64,000 bases of DNA from Cytospora piceicola (lineage: Eukaryota; Ascomycota; Sordariomycetes; Diaporthales; Cytosporaceae): the NCBI GenBank assembly GCA_023375675.1, contig JALQBC010000012.1, positions 620,001 through 684,000 of the forward strand, read 5' to 3'. This document shows positions 45,859 through 58,037 of this stretch, one piece after another. The position numbers and the translations under genes were made by a program. The stretch's first letter is position 1. Each line of letters starts with the position of its first letter. Under the pieces are notes generated by a model. That model ran no database searches. It saw only the letters and a program-made list of their open reading frames with translations, and was not told the DNA's origin.

Positions 45859-46842
45859 AGGCCGTCGGGCTTTTGAGACATGCCCTCGCCAATCTCTTGT
45901 TGGTTTTTGGGCACCGAGCCCCCTCGGCAGCAACCGCATCCATCCACCAAGGTTTCGGAGAGAACCAATTCGATACCAAGCGTTCGACGCCACTGAGCAC
46001 TTTGTGTCCATCGCTGTGCCGTGATCCGGGCCTTGAAAAATTACAATACCACCTCTGGCGTTGGGCGCATTGATCAATGCTTCGTTTACTTTCCAGCCCT
46101 ACCGAATTATCACTTTGTGGGCAAATCCCTTACTGGCACCTTCCCTGTGGGCGTCCGACTAATTCGTTGAGGCACTTGTCACCACCAGTGACCATTATGG
46201 TCAACGACATCGTCAGCATCGCTATCGAGATGTAAACCAACACCTACTTCTGTCAGGAGAAATATAGGGGCGAGTGGAGATGTTAGGTTGCTGTCTTCAA
46301 GGGGCGTTTTTCGGAATAGGCACAATGTGTCTCGTTAATGTGTGCGAATCGCCTCTCGGTGCAAGGCAGATGTGAAGGCACAGACCGATACAGGGCAAGC
46401 CCAGAGATCTCAAGCGGCAAGGCGGAGAAGATAACGGACAAGAAGCTCTCGGATTAGACTTTCCTGTGTAAAAAACAAAAAGGTTTGAGAGGAGTGGATG
46501 TTCTTTGCCTGAGCTCTTGTCTTCTTTCTTTGTCTGGTGTTCTGACAGGTGGTGAATGGGAGGGGATGATGTTGGTTCTCGAAAATTGCATTGTTATCCT
46601 CTGAACTACATCCCCGGGCTTGAGCACGAACTTTCTTATAGCTTTGCTATCCTTCTACGTAGATACCTTGGATTCTTGGTAATGGTGATGAGAATGTCAA
46701 CCTTATCTTGCTGTCTCTCTCTCTCCCCCCCTGCGCAGGTGTCGTTATGGTGTCAAATGCTGTGGTGATGGGATCATTTCGACTGATGATGCGTATATTT
46801 TATTGCCTCGGAAAGATGGCACCTTTACTCGAGCTCTGTCTA
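45859..46842. other. 3' flank of BAH-PHD gene
   Basis: Nearly 1 kb before the inverted-repeat element. No supported gene; CT-rich and T-rich patches only. Confidence 0.4.
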
Positions 46843-47175
46843 CCGTAGCGCACTGCATAGGTAGTATCAAAACAGTATACTGTACGGTCCTTCCACCAGA
46901 GGGACCGTTTAACACATTATTTATATCGCCTGACGAGCCTGGCTCCAGAAAAACCGTCTAGAAACCCTCTAAAGGATAGTCTTTAGACTTGACAATAGTC
47001 TTTTGATCGATTCGTTCTTACCTAACTGAATAGTTTCATATGGGAAAGACCGTAGGGAGGATCTTCTTTCTGGATTTAAGCTCGTCAGGCGATGTAAATA
47101 ATGTGTTAAACGGTCCCTCTGGTGGAAGGACCGTCTAGCGTACCGTTTTGACATTACCTATGTGGGACGCTATGG
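46843..47175. mobile_element. MITE-like element with ~95-bp terminal inverted repeats
   Basis: Left arm 46843-46938 and right arm 47080-47175 align without gaps when one is reversed. A 40-bp block (46884-46923 with its partner ending at 47134) is identical, followed after one mismatch by another identical 14 bp. The outer 40 bp differ mainly by transitions. TA flanks both ends (46841-46842, 47176-47177), possibly a Tc1/mariner-type target duplication or part of the repeat. Inside each arm ACGGTCC and GGACCGT form a smaller palindrome. The ~140-bp centre has no coding capacity, so the element would be non-autonomous. No related copy was noticed in this window. Confidence 0.75.
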
Positions 47176-49957
47176 TAGGAGGAGACAAGTGTCTGGGAAC
47201 GAAATCGCCGCTGCAGGCCATAGGAAAAACTCAAGATATCTGTCCGCATTGAAGCTGGTAGAAAGTGCAGGATGGAGTCTGCTGCAAAATTATACCGCTG
47301 ATTTTCTGACAACGCGATACAATGCACATAAGACCTTAGATGCGGAGAGTCCCTTGCTCATGTATAGGTATTTTGTAGTTATGGTTCCCGTTGCCACCCT
47401 GTGTTCAATGTCAGGTTTTGCAAAATATCGTGACGCTGCAGTTGCACCAGGTGGTAAATCCAGGGGGGTTTTGTAAGGAGGACAGAGTAAAGCTCTTGAT
47501 AATCCTCTCCATGCTCGAGCTAGTGGGGTATTGGAGAAATGAATGTACCTTATGATTTGGCAATAATAACAACTCTGTTAAATACCTAGGTATATATATA
47601 TATACACACGGAAGGGAGGCTGTTCGGATCAACGATATCGTTTCTAGGCTGATAAGACCTGTGATTGATATGTTCTACTCTTGGAGATTAAGCTTCAATT
47701 TCGAGAGAGGTCTTGCTGCATATACCGTTAACAGGCTAAGTAAGACGACAGATGTTTACACACGTGTTCGGTGGCTTTGCAACAGATTCAAATTCGTACT
47801 CGAGCACGACTATGAAAGGGAGTATTGTTTTCAATACTTCAGTACTTAAGCGGTGGCGATCACGCTTGTGTGTTATTGACAAGAAGTACACATATGAGAC
47901 TACAACGTAGCTTTCATATATATATATATATGTATAATCACTTCTGCTCCCCGACGTTGAGATTTAGTCTGACACATTGGGTTGAACTTACGACTGCTTT
48001 CTCGTATTATAGCTCTCTTCTTAGTTACTCAATTATTTCGCACGGCTTTCATTATCCCGAATAATCCCACCCATCTTCTTTGCATAATCATCTGGCGATC
48101 TTCGATGAAGCTCCTTCTGCTCTGCTGCCCACTCCAATGTCTTGGCCACAAAAGGCCCAATGGCCCATGTTGAGTCCTTCGCCAACGTTAAAAAGATCAG
48201 TTGCTCGATCCTTTTATGTTATTTTGAATATCTTCCCCTCTGACTCCACCGTACATCCATCCCGCTGTTCTTGTCCGCTTCCATCGTAAAGGGGCAGGTG
48301 CTCTCGACCATGCCAACGCATTTGTAAATGATGTTTTTGACAATTTCGATAAAATGAATTAAGAGCGTGTATATTGATCTGCACCACCAGTCAGGAATTT
48401 CCCCCTCTCAGACATAACTATACTTGCAGGACTCACATTCAACATGTTATGTCGTGCTCGTGTGTCACCCCCCATCGCAAAGAAAATGGACTCCTCTTGA
48501 AGTCTACTGGTATATGGTTCCAGGGCTCCTGCTCTAAGATGAAGACGAGCAACATTGAATCAGATGGGCCTGCTAACACACACAGTTCACTCAGCTGTTA
48601 TAGGAGGATGGCTAACCACGTGATAAGCATAGAACGCAGTGGCATTGACAGGTCCTGCGTGGCCAAAGCCCTGGAGAATGTCGCAAGGGCAACGGGAACC
48701 CTTGCATCCTATTCATGAAGCGGTCAGAACAAGGAACATGTTTCAGAAGTGCAGACAGACGCCGATCGGTCTGAACATGCTGGTTACGGTGGCATGTCCA
48801 GTTCCTTACAACCCAGCAGCATTTGCGGCCAGTGAAGGGCGTCTTCTGCCATCCTCTGTCCCCCTCCTATGAATTGAGGAACTTCCGAAGGCCTTCGAGC
48901 TTCCCAAATGATGGACCGTCGGCGTCGGGACCGTCGGGGTCGTACTCCCCAAGGGGGCCCGGGTTCGTGGGCTAGACTTCCAGTCGTCCCCGAGATAGCC
49001 TCGGGTGGCAGGCTTCTGGCTTGATCCAACCATTATCAAATGCTAGTTGTTGCCTGGTATAACCGGGAAAAGGCGCAGCTGAAGGTATTTCTGATGGGGA
49101 AAAGGAACAATGAATGCCAACGGAGATGGAGACAGCAATTGGGTCTGTTCAGCAGGTCTAGCCACCATCTGTTTCTCGCTCACCTTCGGTCTTGGTCCCG
49201 AGTTTAGAAAGGATTATAAAGCGCCTGATGTCCACTGAGATCATGTCCAGAACGAAAGAACCCCGGGGGAGGGGGGGGGGGGAAGGAGAAGAAAAACAGA
49301 GAAGAAAATAAAGGGCACACAGCCAAGGAGAGCCTGGAAACGCATCCTTAATGCTAGCAGACCCGGCAAGCGAGTTGATGAACCTTTGTATCTTCATGAA
49401 ATGTGCCAGAGCTGAGCTCTTTGCCAGTTCTCTCTATGCTCGAGCTGGTCGAATTTCAGATTGGATGTATGATCACAAAAATGCAGTATGAATCAGTAGG
49501 CAAGCATATCACTGTTGAAGATGGAACAATACATGTACAGAGTATGGAGTCTCAACTTGGACATTTGTCCTCAGCGGTATCATTTCGAATCTCCCAAACG
49601 CAAACCTGTCTAAAGTCCAACAACGACAGAACTGTGCTTCTTTTTTGCTCTGTTTCTTTCCTCCTCCTTTCAACTTCAGCATGTTGATCTGTTTCGATAA
49701 ATGGGCTTCCCAACGCCTGTCCTGTCGATTTTCTCAAGCATGACCGCCTTGCCTTCTCCCTTACAGATAAGATAGACCCTGACAGCACCCGTAGGACTGT
49801 GGGGTAAAAAAGAAAATAGAAAGAATAAAAGGAACTCTGATGATACAGGACACGGAATCCAAGCCTGCCCTTCCCTTGCCCCTCACTCAATGCCATAGCA
49901 CGGATTTCTATCATCCGACTCGCCTGATGAGTGCACGTAAATGACAAACGGCTGCTG
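47176..49957. other. 2.8-kb gene-free region
   Basis: No supported gene between the MITE-like element and NAB2. It contains AT dinucleotide runs near 47590-47605 and 47917-47931, a TACCTAGGTA at about 47582, and a 12-G tract near 49271-49282. Short open frames have no features. Confidence 0.4.
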
Positions 49958-51584
49958 CTAGCCCGCCACGGTCGCCTCAGTACCCGCCATCGCGTCGTCG
50001 CCTGCTGCACCTGGTATCACCTGCTCCTCAACCACCTTATCGTCCGCAAACTTCCGCTCACTGACATGGTCGTTCGCCTTGTCCGCGGTCCACACCTTGT
50101 CGGGGAACGTGCCACGTTGTCCATCCTCGTGCTTGAACTGGCAATACCGGTTCGTGCAGGGCCTGAACTTGCACATGACTGTGCTGTGGTAGAACTCGCA
50201 GCCGGTTGTTTTGCAGTCGGCACCATTGCGACAGGGAGGCTTGGAGGGGTGCCTGAAGGGGCACCGTGGGTTCTGGCAGTTGGGCCAGAACTTGCAGTCT
50301 TGCTCGTTCTGATGTGCCGTCTTGGTTGCTGGGGACGGGTGGCGACCAACACACTTGAAGTTCTTGCAGGCCGCGCCGAAACTGCAGACATCGTTGAGGT
50401 CGACGGTGGCACCCGGTGGCGCGGCAGGTGACTGATGGGCGAATTTGCACTCCTTGTTTGTGCAGTGGAGGTTGTATTTGCAGACACTCTCGTCCGGGTT
50501 CACTGGCTCACGCTGAACACCAGCCATGTCTGCATCGTCGCCGCCCTGCTCTGATGACTCATTCTTGGGGGTTGTTGACTGATGTTGGTTGTTGCGACCA
50601 TTCTGATTGTGACCGCCACGGCCTCGGAAGTTGCCTCGTTGATTTGGGTGCTGGGTCCGGTCGAAAAGTGATTTGCCACGTCCCTGGCCGTTGAACCCGC
50701 CGCCGTTCGTTGGGCCGCCTTGCGACATGATCAACTGTTGCTGCATCTGGTTCAACATCTGCTGCTGCGCCTCCAACATGTGCATGACGTCCATCTGTGG
50801 TGGCTGGCCAGGCATCATCCCCCAACCGTTCATGGGACCACCCATGCCTCCGTTCATGCCAGGTGGGCCAGGGGGCATGCCATTCATGTTTGCGAGGCCG
50901 TGTGCGATACTGGCTGCCCGTTGGTTTGGGGCTCTCGGGAGTCTTCCAGCACCCATCCTGGGACCGGTCGGGGGTGCGCGGCCATGCGAGTTGATTCTCT
51001 CGTTGCCACTTCCGCCCCGTACACGATGAAGGGCATTCTCATGTGTCCTGTCCATAGCCCGGTTCAGTTGGCCCACGAGTCGCTTTCCCCGACCTCTATC
51101 GGCGCCGGTGCGCATTGCTTTGGGACCTGTAGGCCTGTTAAATGTTAGCATTGTTACCTTTCTTGTCTGTGGTTTGTAGGGTGACATACACATTGAGTTC
51201 TCCGGGCCCATCACTTGCAGTGCCCATCTCCATATCTTGGTCGCCATCGGCGGCAAATGGCTCTCCTTGTGCGGCGCTCGTCATGACATCGAGTGGGGTG
51301 GTGGTAGCCCCAAACTGGACGGAGAGGATATCGATGGTAGCGAAGAGCCAGGTTGAGAACTCGAGGAGGCCAGGGTCGTTGGGATCGAGGCCAAGCAGGT
51401 CGGCGGAGAGTTCTCTGGTGACTTCATCTTGCGTCTTGCCGTTCACCAGCATAAGAATTATGTATTCAGTAAGGGCGGCATCGTCAGCGCCTCCGGTGGC
51501 CCAGCCGTACTCTTCCAGTTTAGGCTGGATAGCTAAGTTGAGGGCATCAGCCAAAGGCGTGTTGAGCTCGATCGAGACAGGCAT
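49958..51584 (-). CDS. NAB2: nuclear polyadenylated-RNA-binding protein Nab2 (ZC3H14 type)
   Basis: Two exons (51584-51190, 51134-49958) encode 523 aa; the intron starts GTATGT and ends CAG. Residues 1-105 form the PWI-like Nab2 N-terminal domain (LNLAIQPKLEEYGWATGG ... LLGLDPNDPGLLEFSTWLF). A middle Met/Gly/Gln-rich and RGG-bearing segment includes FRGRGG. From about residue 345 there are five CCCH zinc fingers of the Nab2 kind: CKYNLHCTNKECKFAH, CSFGAACKNFKCVGRH, CKFWPNCQNPRCPFRH, CRNGADCKTTGCEFYH and CKFRPCTNRYCQFKH. Nab2 binds poly(A), limits tail length and couples mRNA export to quality control in the nucleus. Yeast has seven fingers; five are visible here. Confidence 0.93.
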
Positions 51585-54155
51585 TTTGAATGATTGGGTT
51601 GCGAGATGGTAGTTGTAGGATCAGGGGTACGAAGTCGAGGGAGGAAGTCGATGGTAGCAAAGTGGCGATCGCAGCAAGGTTGCTGGTTGTTGGTAGGTGG
51701 TTGCTGGACTCAGCCGCGACAAAGGCGAACGCGACGGTACGCGGGCGAAGTGAGGGTGAGGTGAGTCTCAGCGAGAACTCTACACAACAATGATTGAGTT
51801 GAACCGCTGATAGAGAATTGTTGGTGTTGGTGTCGGGCAGCTGTTTTGGCGCAAGCTCCAACTTTGAGTAAGTAGGGTGGTGAGTAAGGCGGGTGGTATG
51901 GATTCCTTTGTCGCCAGCAAAAAAAGAGGCAAGGCTGGTTGCAAGCAGGCGGCGAAAGCTTGGTTTGGATTTAACAGGTGAAGTTTGCATTGTCAGCGCT
52001 ATTGACGAAATACACGGTATCACACTAACAGTACACACGGTATCTCATTACGGTGCCTGCCTAGGTGCTCAGGTGGCAGGTGCCTCCTCAAGCAGGGTGT
52101 TCCCAGCTCTTCCAGCTAAGGTGTGGCGCATCTACCACATGGGTAGCATCCTGATTGGTCAGCCTCTTCTTGGGAGTACAAAGTACTCCCGTACCCAGTG
52201 TGGCTTTCCGGCAGTCAGGCTGTTTTGCCGGCCGAAGAATAGCCGTTTTCCGGGGGAGCTTTCCCCTAGCAGCTTGTCCAGCTCATCTTCTCTCAAGACT
52301 CTCAACCTTCCACCAAGCTAAAGTTTGTTTTACAGCTTAGCACACACACACAACATAGCATTCACCACTAAACGACATCTTCCGGAGCAACACCCATGCC
52401 ACCAACCCCATGTAACATAGCTCGCAGACCAGGTGGGAGCTTATTAGGTGGCGCACGGTCGCTACCGAAGAACCTTGCAAGGTTTAAACGCTGTCTAGCT
52501 GCATATATGAACCTACACGGTCCCTAAGGGTTGGTACCTAGGTAGTTCTTTGATGCTATTGTAGTGCTTGCTTCATTCGTTGTCTCGACGTGTCTGTCTG
52601 GACTGGACTTGAGCAAACTCGAACCACTGCTGATCAAAACTTGCAAGGGCCCGGCAGATTACTCTGCCTTAGCCTTTTCTACATTCGGTATCGAGGTGCT
52701 ACCTTGTGGCTTGTGGACATGGCTTATCACATACCGCCTGTGGAAGCACCATGCCTTTCCTTTCCTTTTTCTATCCCACTCAGGCTGCTTCTGTTGAACC
52801 AGGACGACGGCCGAACGAACGGTTGGGACCCAGCGGGGCTCGCAGGCTGGCCAAGTCAACTGGTACTTACTTAAGTACTTACGTAGGCTACTGACTGGCA
52901 TTCAAGCTTGCTGACGGACGACTCGGATAGGCGTACCACGGACTGCCACACTGGCACACCGAGTACATGCCACATGTCCCTGTTCCATCCCAGATTTAAG
53001 GTTGAGATCATCGTTGACGGTGGTTACCAATGGGATTCATGGACATACCAAGTACCCAGGTATGAATAACACGTACCGTACGTAGACTACACACAGCCGG
53101 CCAGGAACAAGTTCCTATCTGCAATACCTACGTACTCTGCCTACCATCAGTATCATCAATCAAGCCTCTCCGTTTTTATCCATCAAGCCCCCCATGCTGG
53201 TTGCAGTTGTCATGCACATATATCTACATCTGTATTAGATATATAGATAACATACATATCAGGCAGAGGGGTACTTGGAGGGATTCTGCTCCAACTCCAA
53301 ATCCACCCAACACCGTTCCTCCACATACTAACTAAATCGTACATGTAAATACCACTTTGCGCCCTTCCCCCCATTCACCTCAGTGTTCGAGGATTCACAT
53401 CCACCTCGCCTACTTATCAAGTAGTCACCCGTCAGCCCCAGCTTTCCTTCGGAATCGGGAAGCCGCACCCTTGCGCACGTTGGCGGCCAGCACTTGGTGG
53501 CCAGCACCGTTCGCACTCTAAGAGAGGAGTAACGTTGCGCTATATCAAGTACGAACCATACGATCGAACCTCTTCTAGTCCTCTGCACTTGAGCCAAGAC
53601 GCACTCTGAGCCGCCACCATCGCCTCCTGTTGGCAGGCCAACTCTCCAACACACCTACACTACACACCCCATCACGGGCACCGCCATCGAGGGCCCCAAC
53701 TCCAAGAAGATCGTCTGGGCTTCGTTCGAGGTTGCCCTTTCATTGGAGCTCCCCACCTGACAGTCACCGAGCCCCTGAGCTTGTCACGAGGACCAAGAGC
53801 AATCATTGGTCACACTGTTGGAGCTCCCTTCTTTCCGCAATTCTTGGGCGTGGTGTCGTACAAGTACAATCCTTGTATACTGTACAAGACTTCCCAATTA
53901 AACTCTCAAGGTCAAAGTCTAATACTTAATTGCGCCTCGTTCACATCTGGCCTTGCACTGAGCCTACACATGATTCCTCATTTGGGGTTTTGATTTACCC
54001 ATCCACTCTCGCAGTTTACTACATAAGTGGCTGTTTTCCACTTGTCACCCTATTTCAGGACATCATTATCGTCACCACCTTCGTTTGTCCGGGCGAGACT
54101 TATATTTAATTACGCCAGTTCACCTATCTACCCGACTCGACCTGTGACGCTCATC
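51585..54155. other. 2.6-kb divergent intergenic region
   Basis: Holds the promoters of NAB2 (-) and the hexosaminidase (+). It contains TACCTAGGTAG at about 52537 and GTACTTACTTAAGTACTTACG at about 52862. A possible coding relic lies at about 53632-53760, described separately. No intact gene is supported. Confidence 0.4.
53632..53760 (+). pseudogene. possible coding relic, family unknown
   Basis: One frame reads GRPTLQHTYTTHPITGTAIE followed by GPNSKKIVWASFEVAL, ending at a TGA at about 53758-53760. Codons in the second half are strongly C- or G-ending, as in expressed genes of this window, unlike surrounding DNA. No start, splice partner or downstream exon was found. It could be the end of a truncated gene or chance. 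Confidence 0.25.
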
Positions 54156-56053
54156 ATGAAGATGGCTTCGCACTTGCTCATGTCCCTCCTTCTGCTGGCT
54201 GCCGACTCCGTTACTGCCCAAGGACTCGGAGGCTTGTGGCCAGTACCTCAGCCAACCTTCACTTCCGGCACCACGCCCTTGTTCATCAATAAGAATATTG
54301 CCGTGACTTACAATGGTGCATCTGTACGGTGGTCTACTCATGAAGAATCCCTACCCTATGATGAAGAATACCTGTATACTAAGAATCGTTTTCAAACACA
54401 GCTGAGCTTCAAGGCCGACGACCATGAGCCGACTGCCTTGACCAGCTCGCGAGTAACAGCGGCTGGTGTCACTAGGGCGCTTGACAACATCTTCAACAAG
54501 AATTTTGTGCCATGGATGCTGGTCCCTCGCAACTCGCTCTCGGACTACGAGCCAGTAATCAATGCTTCGGCGACGTTGGTATCCGCCCTAGACATCACTC
54601 TGGCAGGTGGCAATTCTACCTTCGACCCTACAACTACCGATGTCGATGAGTCCTACAGCCTCAGTATCAGCGAGGATGGCGCAGCCAAGCTCTCCGCAAG
54701 TTCCACGTTTGGCGTCTTGCATGGCCTGGAGACATTCTCTCAGCTCTTCTACGAGCACTCTGCCGGCGACGCTTGGTATTTGGTCAATGCTCCGATCGAT
54801 ATCGAGGACTCGCCCACTTTTGGACACCGTGGGGTTATGTTGGACACGGCCAGGCACTGGTTCCCCGTGAAGGACATCAAGCGGACCATTGATGCCATGT
54901 CATACAACAAGCTGAACAAGCTGCACGTGCACGTTACCGATTCTCAGTCCTGGCCTCTCGAGATCCCCTCCATCCCCGAGTTGTCCGCCAAGGGCGCATA
55001 CAGCAAGTCCTCGGTGTACTCTCCCCACGACATCGAGTCAATTCAAAAGTATGGTGTCGCCCGCGGTGTGGAAGTCTATTTTGAAATCGACATGCCCGGA
55101 CACATTGGCGTCGTGAGCGAGGTCTTCCCGGATCTCATCGTAGCGTACGATGCCCGTCCATACTACTCCTATTGCGCGCAGCCCCCTTGCGGCCAATTGA
55201 AGCTGAACGATTCCGCCGTTGAGACGTTCCTGGGCACGCTATTCGACGATATTCTCCCACGCGTTGCACCATACTCGAAGTACTGGTCCACAGGTGGCGA
55301 TGAGTTGACCGCGAACGACTCTACGCTGGACCCTGCTCTGCAAACCAACGACAGCGCGGTGCTCCAGCCGCTATTGCAGGAATTTGTTGACAACCAGCAT
55401 ACACGCGTGCGCAACGCTGGTCTCACCCCTGTTGTTTGGGAAGAACTCATCACGCAATGGAACATTACGCTTGGTTCAGATGTCGTCGTACAATCGTGGC
55501 TTGGCGGTACTGCTGTCGGAGAGATTGCATCCAAGGGTCACAAGGTCATTGACAGCAACTACGAATACTGGGTGAGTCATATTCTGGTACAAAAAGAACG
55601 GTGACGATGCTAACGTGAAATCTGCAGTACCTCGACTGCGGTCGTGGCCAGTGGCTCACATTCGGCAATGACCTTCTGGACTCATACGCGCCATTCGGCG
55701 ACTGGTGCAGCCCTTTCAAGAGCTGGGAGCTTGTTTACTCTCACGACCCGACTGCGGGTCTGAATGATACGGCAGCAGCTCTCGTCATCGGCGGCGAGGT
55801 TGCCGTCTGGTCCGAGACGATCGACACCACCAACCTCGACAGCCTCGTCTGGCCACGGGCTGGTGCCGCCGCCGAGGTGCTCTGGAGCGGGCGGACGGAC
55901 GCGAGTGGTCAGAACCGCTCGCAGGTCACGGCGGCGCCTAGGCTGAACGCGCTGCGCCAGCGTTTGGTCTCGCGTGGCATCCAGGCGAGCCCGATTCAGA
56001 TGGAGTGGTGCCTTCAGTATCCGAACGCGACGGGCTGCGAGTACCCAGCTTAG
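54156..56053 (+). CDS. secreted beta-N-acetylhexosaminidase, GH20
   Basis: Two exons (54156-55571, 55628-56053) encode 613 aa; the intron is GTGAGT...GCAG. A signal peptide MKMASHLLMSLLLLAADSVT precedes QGLGGLWPVP. An N-terminal chitobiase-like domain follows, then the GH20 barrel from about 225: GHRGVMLDTARHWFPVKDIK, the NKLNKLHVHVTDSQSWPLE strand, and EIDMPGHIG. The catalytic Asp-Glu pair of GGDE is at 382-383. WSETID, WPRAGAAAEVLW and the C-terminal Cys pair are usual. The enzyme removes terminal GlcNAc from chitin oligomers, important for wall turnover and chitin use. Many NxS/T sites fit secretion. An in-frame upstream Met exists at 54027, but only 54156 puts the signal peptide at the N-terminus. 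Confidence 0.94.
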
Positions 56054-56795
56054 GCGGAAGAGCTTCGGATGGACGAGGAGCAGCCAGAGTCAGGTGAGGC
56101 CATGCCGTTCTGGAGGTTCTGGCCGTGTATTCCTTTTCTCTCGAATTGGCTGGGGATATACATATGCGTGCCGGTTGCCAACACAGCATCCTGAAAATGA
56201 ATGTTGCTCTTCTCTTCTAAACGTGGTCCACTTCCTTGTACATGGGTTTCTAGGCTTGCGTAAACAGTATTTGATAGCAATATGCTGACTGGTGGGCGTT
56301 TTCCAATGTGATGTCAAAGTAGTCTTGATATGTCTGCCTTATATGTGGAGTACCAGCCTGGAGCAGGGGGCGCTTTTGGCTGGTATCTATGTATTTACTG
56401 CCTGTAGTTGATCATCTTCAGGGGTTGGTTCAGTGGCACAGGCGCCGAATTCATGTGGCCACCTCAGCTGACACTTTACATAGCCACATGGCTGACTGAG
56501 TGGAACACTGTATGCAGCCCACGTGCCCGACTTCACCTCAGACAAGGCTTATCTTTCGTCTCATTGACTGTCTTGAACCTTTTAGTACTTATTCCCTGAT
56601 ATGCCCGTTGCCAATCTACATCAGTGTGCACCAAGCCCTTTCCCCCAGCCCTAAACTGCATCTTGGAGGTCCTACTTTACTGTCACGGCGAGGTATATCA
56701 TTGCGAAGGTTGCGAACGTCCCCGGAGATAAGCAGCATCATTTCATACGAGATCCTCCTCTGGGATAGATAACAGCCTCCCTCCATCTGAGCGCG
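56054..56795. other. intergenic region
   Basis: 0.74 kb between same-strand genes: hexosaminidase 3' end and hydrolase promoter. Nothing else seen. Confidence 0.4.
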
Positions 56796-58037
56796 ATGGA
56801 CGTCCTACAAAAGCTCGCGCAACTGGTGGTGCCGCCGGAAACAGGCAGCAACACCACCATGCTAGTCACAACCACAGCGATAATGAGCGTCTCGCTCTAC
56901 ACCATCCTGAACCACATAGCCCAGCCGAGACGCGCCTCCATCCTCCCCGGCCCGCTCAGCACTTTGCTACCAGCCCTGTCCCCCGAGCAAAAGTCCGAGC
57001 TCCTCTACCCTCCGGACTTCTTGCCGGGGGCCCGGGATGTGCAGACCCCGTACGGCTCTATCAGGTGCTACGAATTCGGGCCCGAGGAAGGCAGGAAGGT
57101 CCTCCTCGTCCACGGAATCTCCACCTCGTGCATGACGCTCACGAGCGTCGCGCACGGCCTCGCCGAGCGGGGCTGCCGGGTCCTGCTGTACGACCTCTTC
57201 GGCCGGGGCTTCTCGGACGGCGTCGGCGACCTGCCCTACGACGAGCGGCTGTTCGTCAGCCAGGCGCTGATGGTCCTGGCGTCCAGCGAGCTCGCGTGGA
57301 CGGGCCAGGGCGAGGGCGAGGGGTTCCACCTCCTCGGGTACTCGCTGGGCGGCGCCGTCGCGGTGCACTTCGCGGCGGCGTTCCCCGGGATGGTGAAGAG
57401 CCTGATCCTGTTCGCGCCCGCGGGCATGATCCGCGAGGAGAACTTCGGCGCGGCCGCGAGGGTGGTCTTCCGCAGCGGGTGGCTGCCCGAGAAGCTCGTC
57501 GAGGCCCTGACGAGGTGGAGGCTGAGGAAGCCCATCGCCGCGGCCGCCAAGAGGAAGCCGAAGGGGGGCGTCTCGCCGGCGGAGGCGCCGCGTATGCCCG
57601 GGGAGAAGGCTATCGGGGCGGCGGTGGCCAGCGAGGTCGCCGATAGCTCCGACCGTGCCCTGCCCAACGCGCTGCAGCGGAGGGCGTTGAAGCACGTGAA
57701 CTGGCAGGTGGGCAACCACCAGGGGTTCGTCCCGGCTTTTATGAGCACGCTGAGGTACGCTCCTTTGACAGGTCAGCACAACACGTGGAGAAAGCTCGCG
57801 GCGAGGAAACCAAAGACGACCCTGTTCATCTTCGGAGAGGGCGATACAGTCGTCAACGGCGAGGACTACAGGGAAGACGTGCTTCCTTTGGTGGGCGGGG
57901 AGGAACATGTTTGCTGGCCCGACGTCGTTCCAGGGGCGCATGATTTCCCCATGACGCACCCGGAACAGGCTTTGGAGAGGATTTGGAAGTTCTGGGGCTG
58001 GGACGAGGAAGTCGGCGGATCTTGGCTGAAGGCTTGA
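56796..58037 (+). CDS. alpha/beta hydrolase, membrane-anchored
   Basis: Single exon, 413 aa. An N-terminal hydrophobic segment (about 20-42) probably anchors it in a membrane. The hydrolase fold starts near 95 with KVLLVHGIS (oxyanion-hole region) and YDLFGRGFSD. The nucleophile elbow GYSLGG places Ser183; Asp350 in FGEGD and His382 in PGAHDF complete a catalytic triad in the right order. A basic, Ala-rich insertion around 240-290 forms the cap. Substrate cannot be told: esterase, lipase or thioesterase are possible. The gene is GC-rich with strong C/G-ending codons, which opens a long antisense frame without protein features. Confidence 0.85.
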   Translation: MDVLQKLAQLVVPPETGSNTTMLVTTTAIMSVSLYTILNHIAQPRRASILPGPLSTLLPALSPEQKSELLYPPDFLPGARDVQTPYGSIRCYEFGPEEGRKVLLVHGISTSCMTLTSVAHGLAERGCRVLLYDLFGRGFSDGVGDLPYDERLFVSQALMVLASSELAWTGQGEGEGFHLLGYSLGGAVAVHFAAAFPGMVKSLILFAPAGMIREENFGAAARVVFRSGWLPEKLVEALTRWRLRKPIAAAAKRKPKGGVSPAEAPRMPGEKAIGAAVASEVADSSDRALPNALQRRALKHVNWQVGNHQGFVPAFMSTLRYAPLTGQHNTWRKLAARKPKTTLFIFGEGDTVVNGEDYREDVLPLVGGEEHVCWPDVVPGAHDFPMTHPEQALERIWKFWGWDEEVGGSWLKA

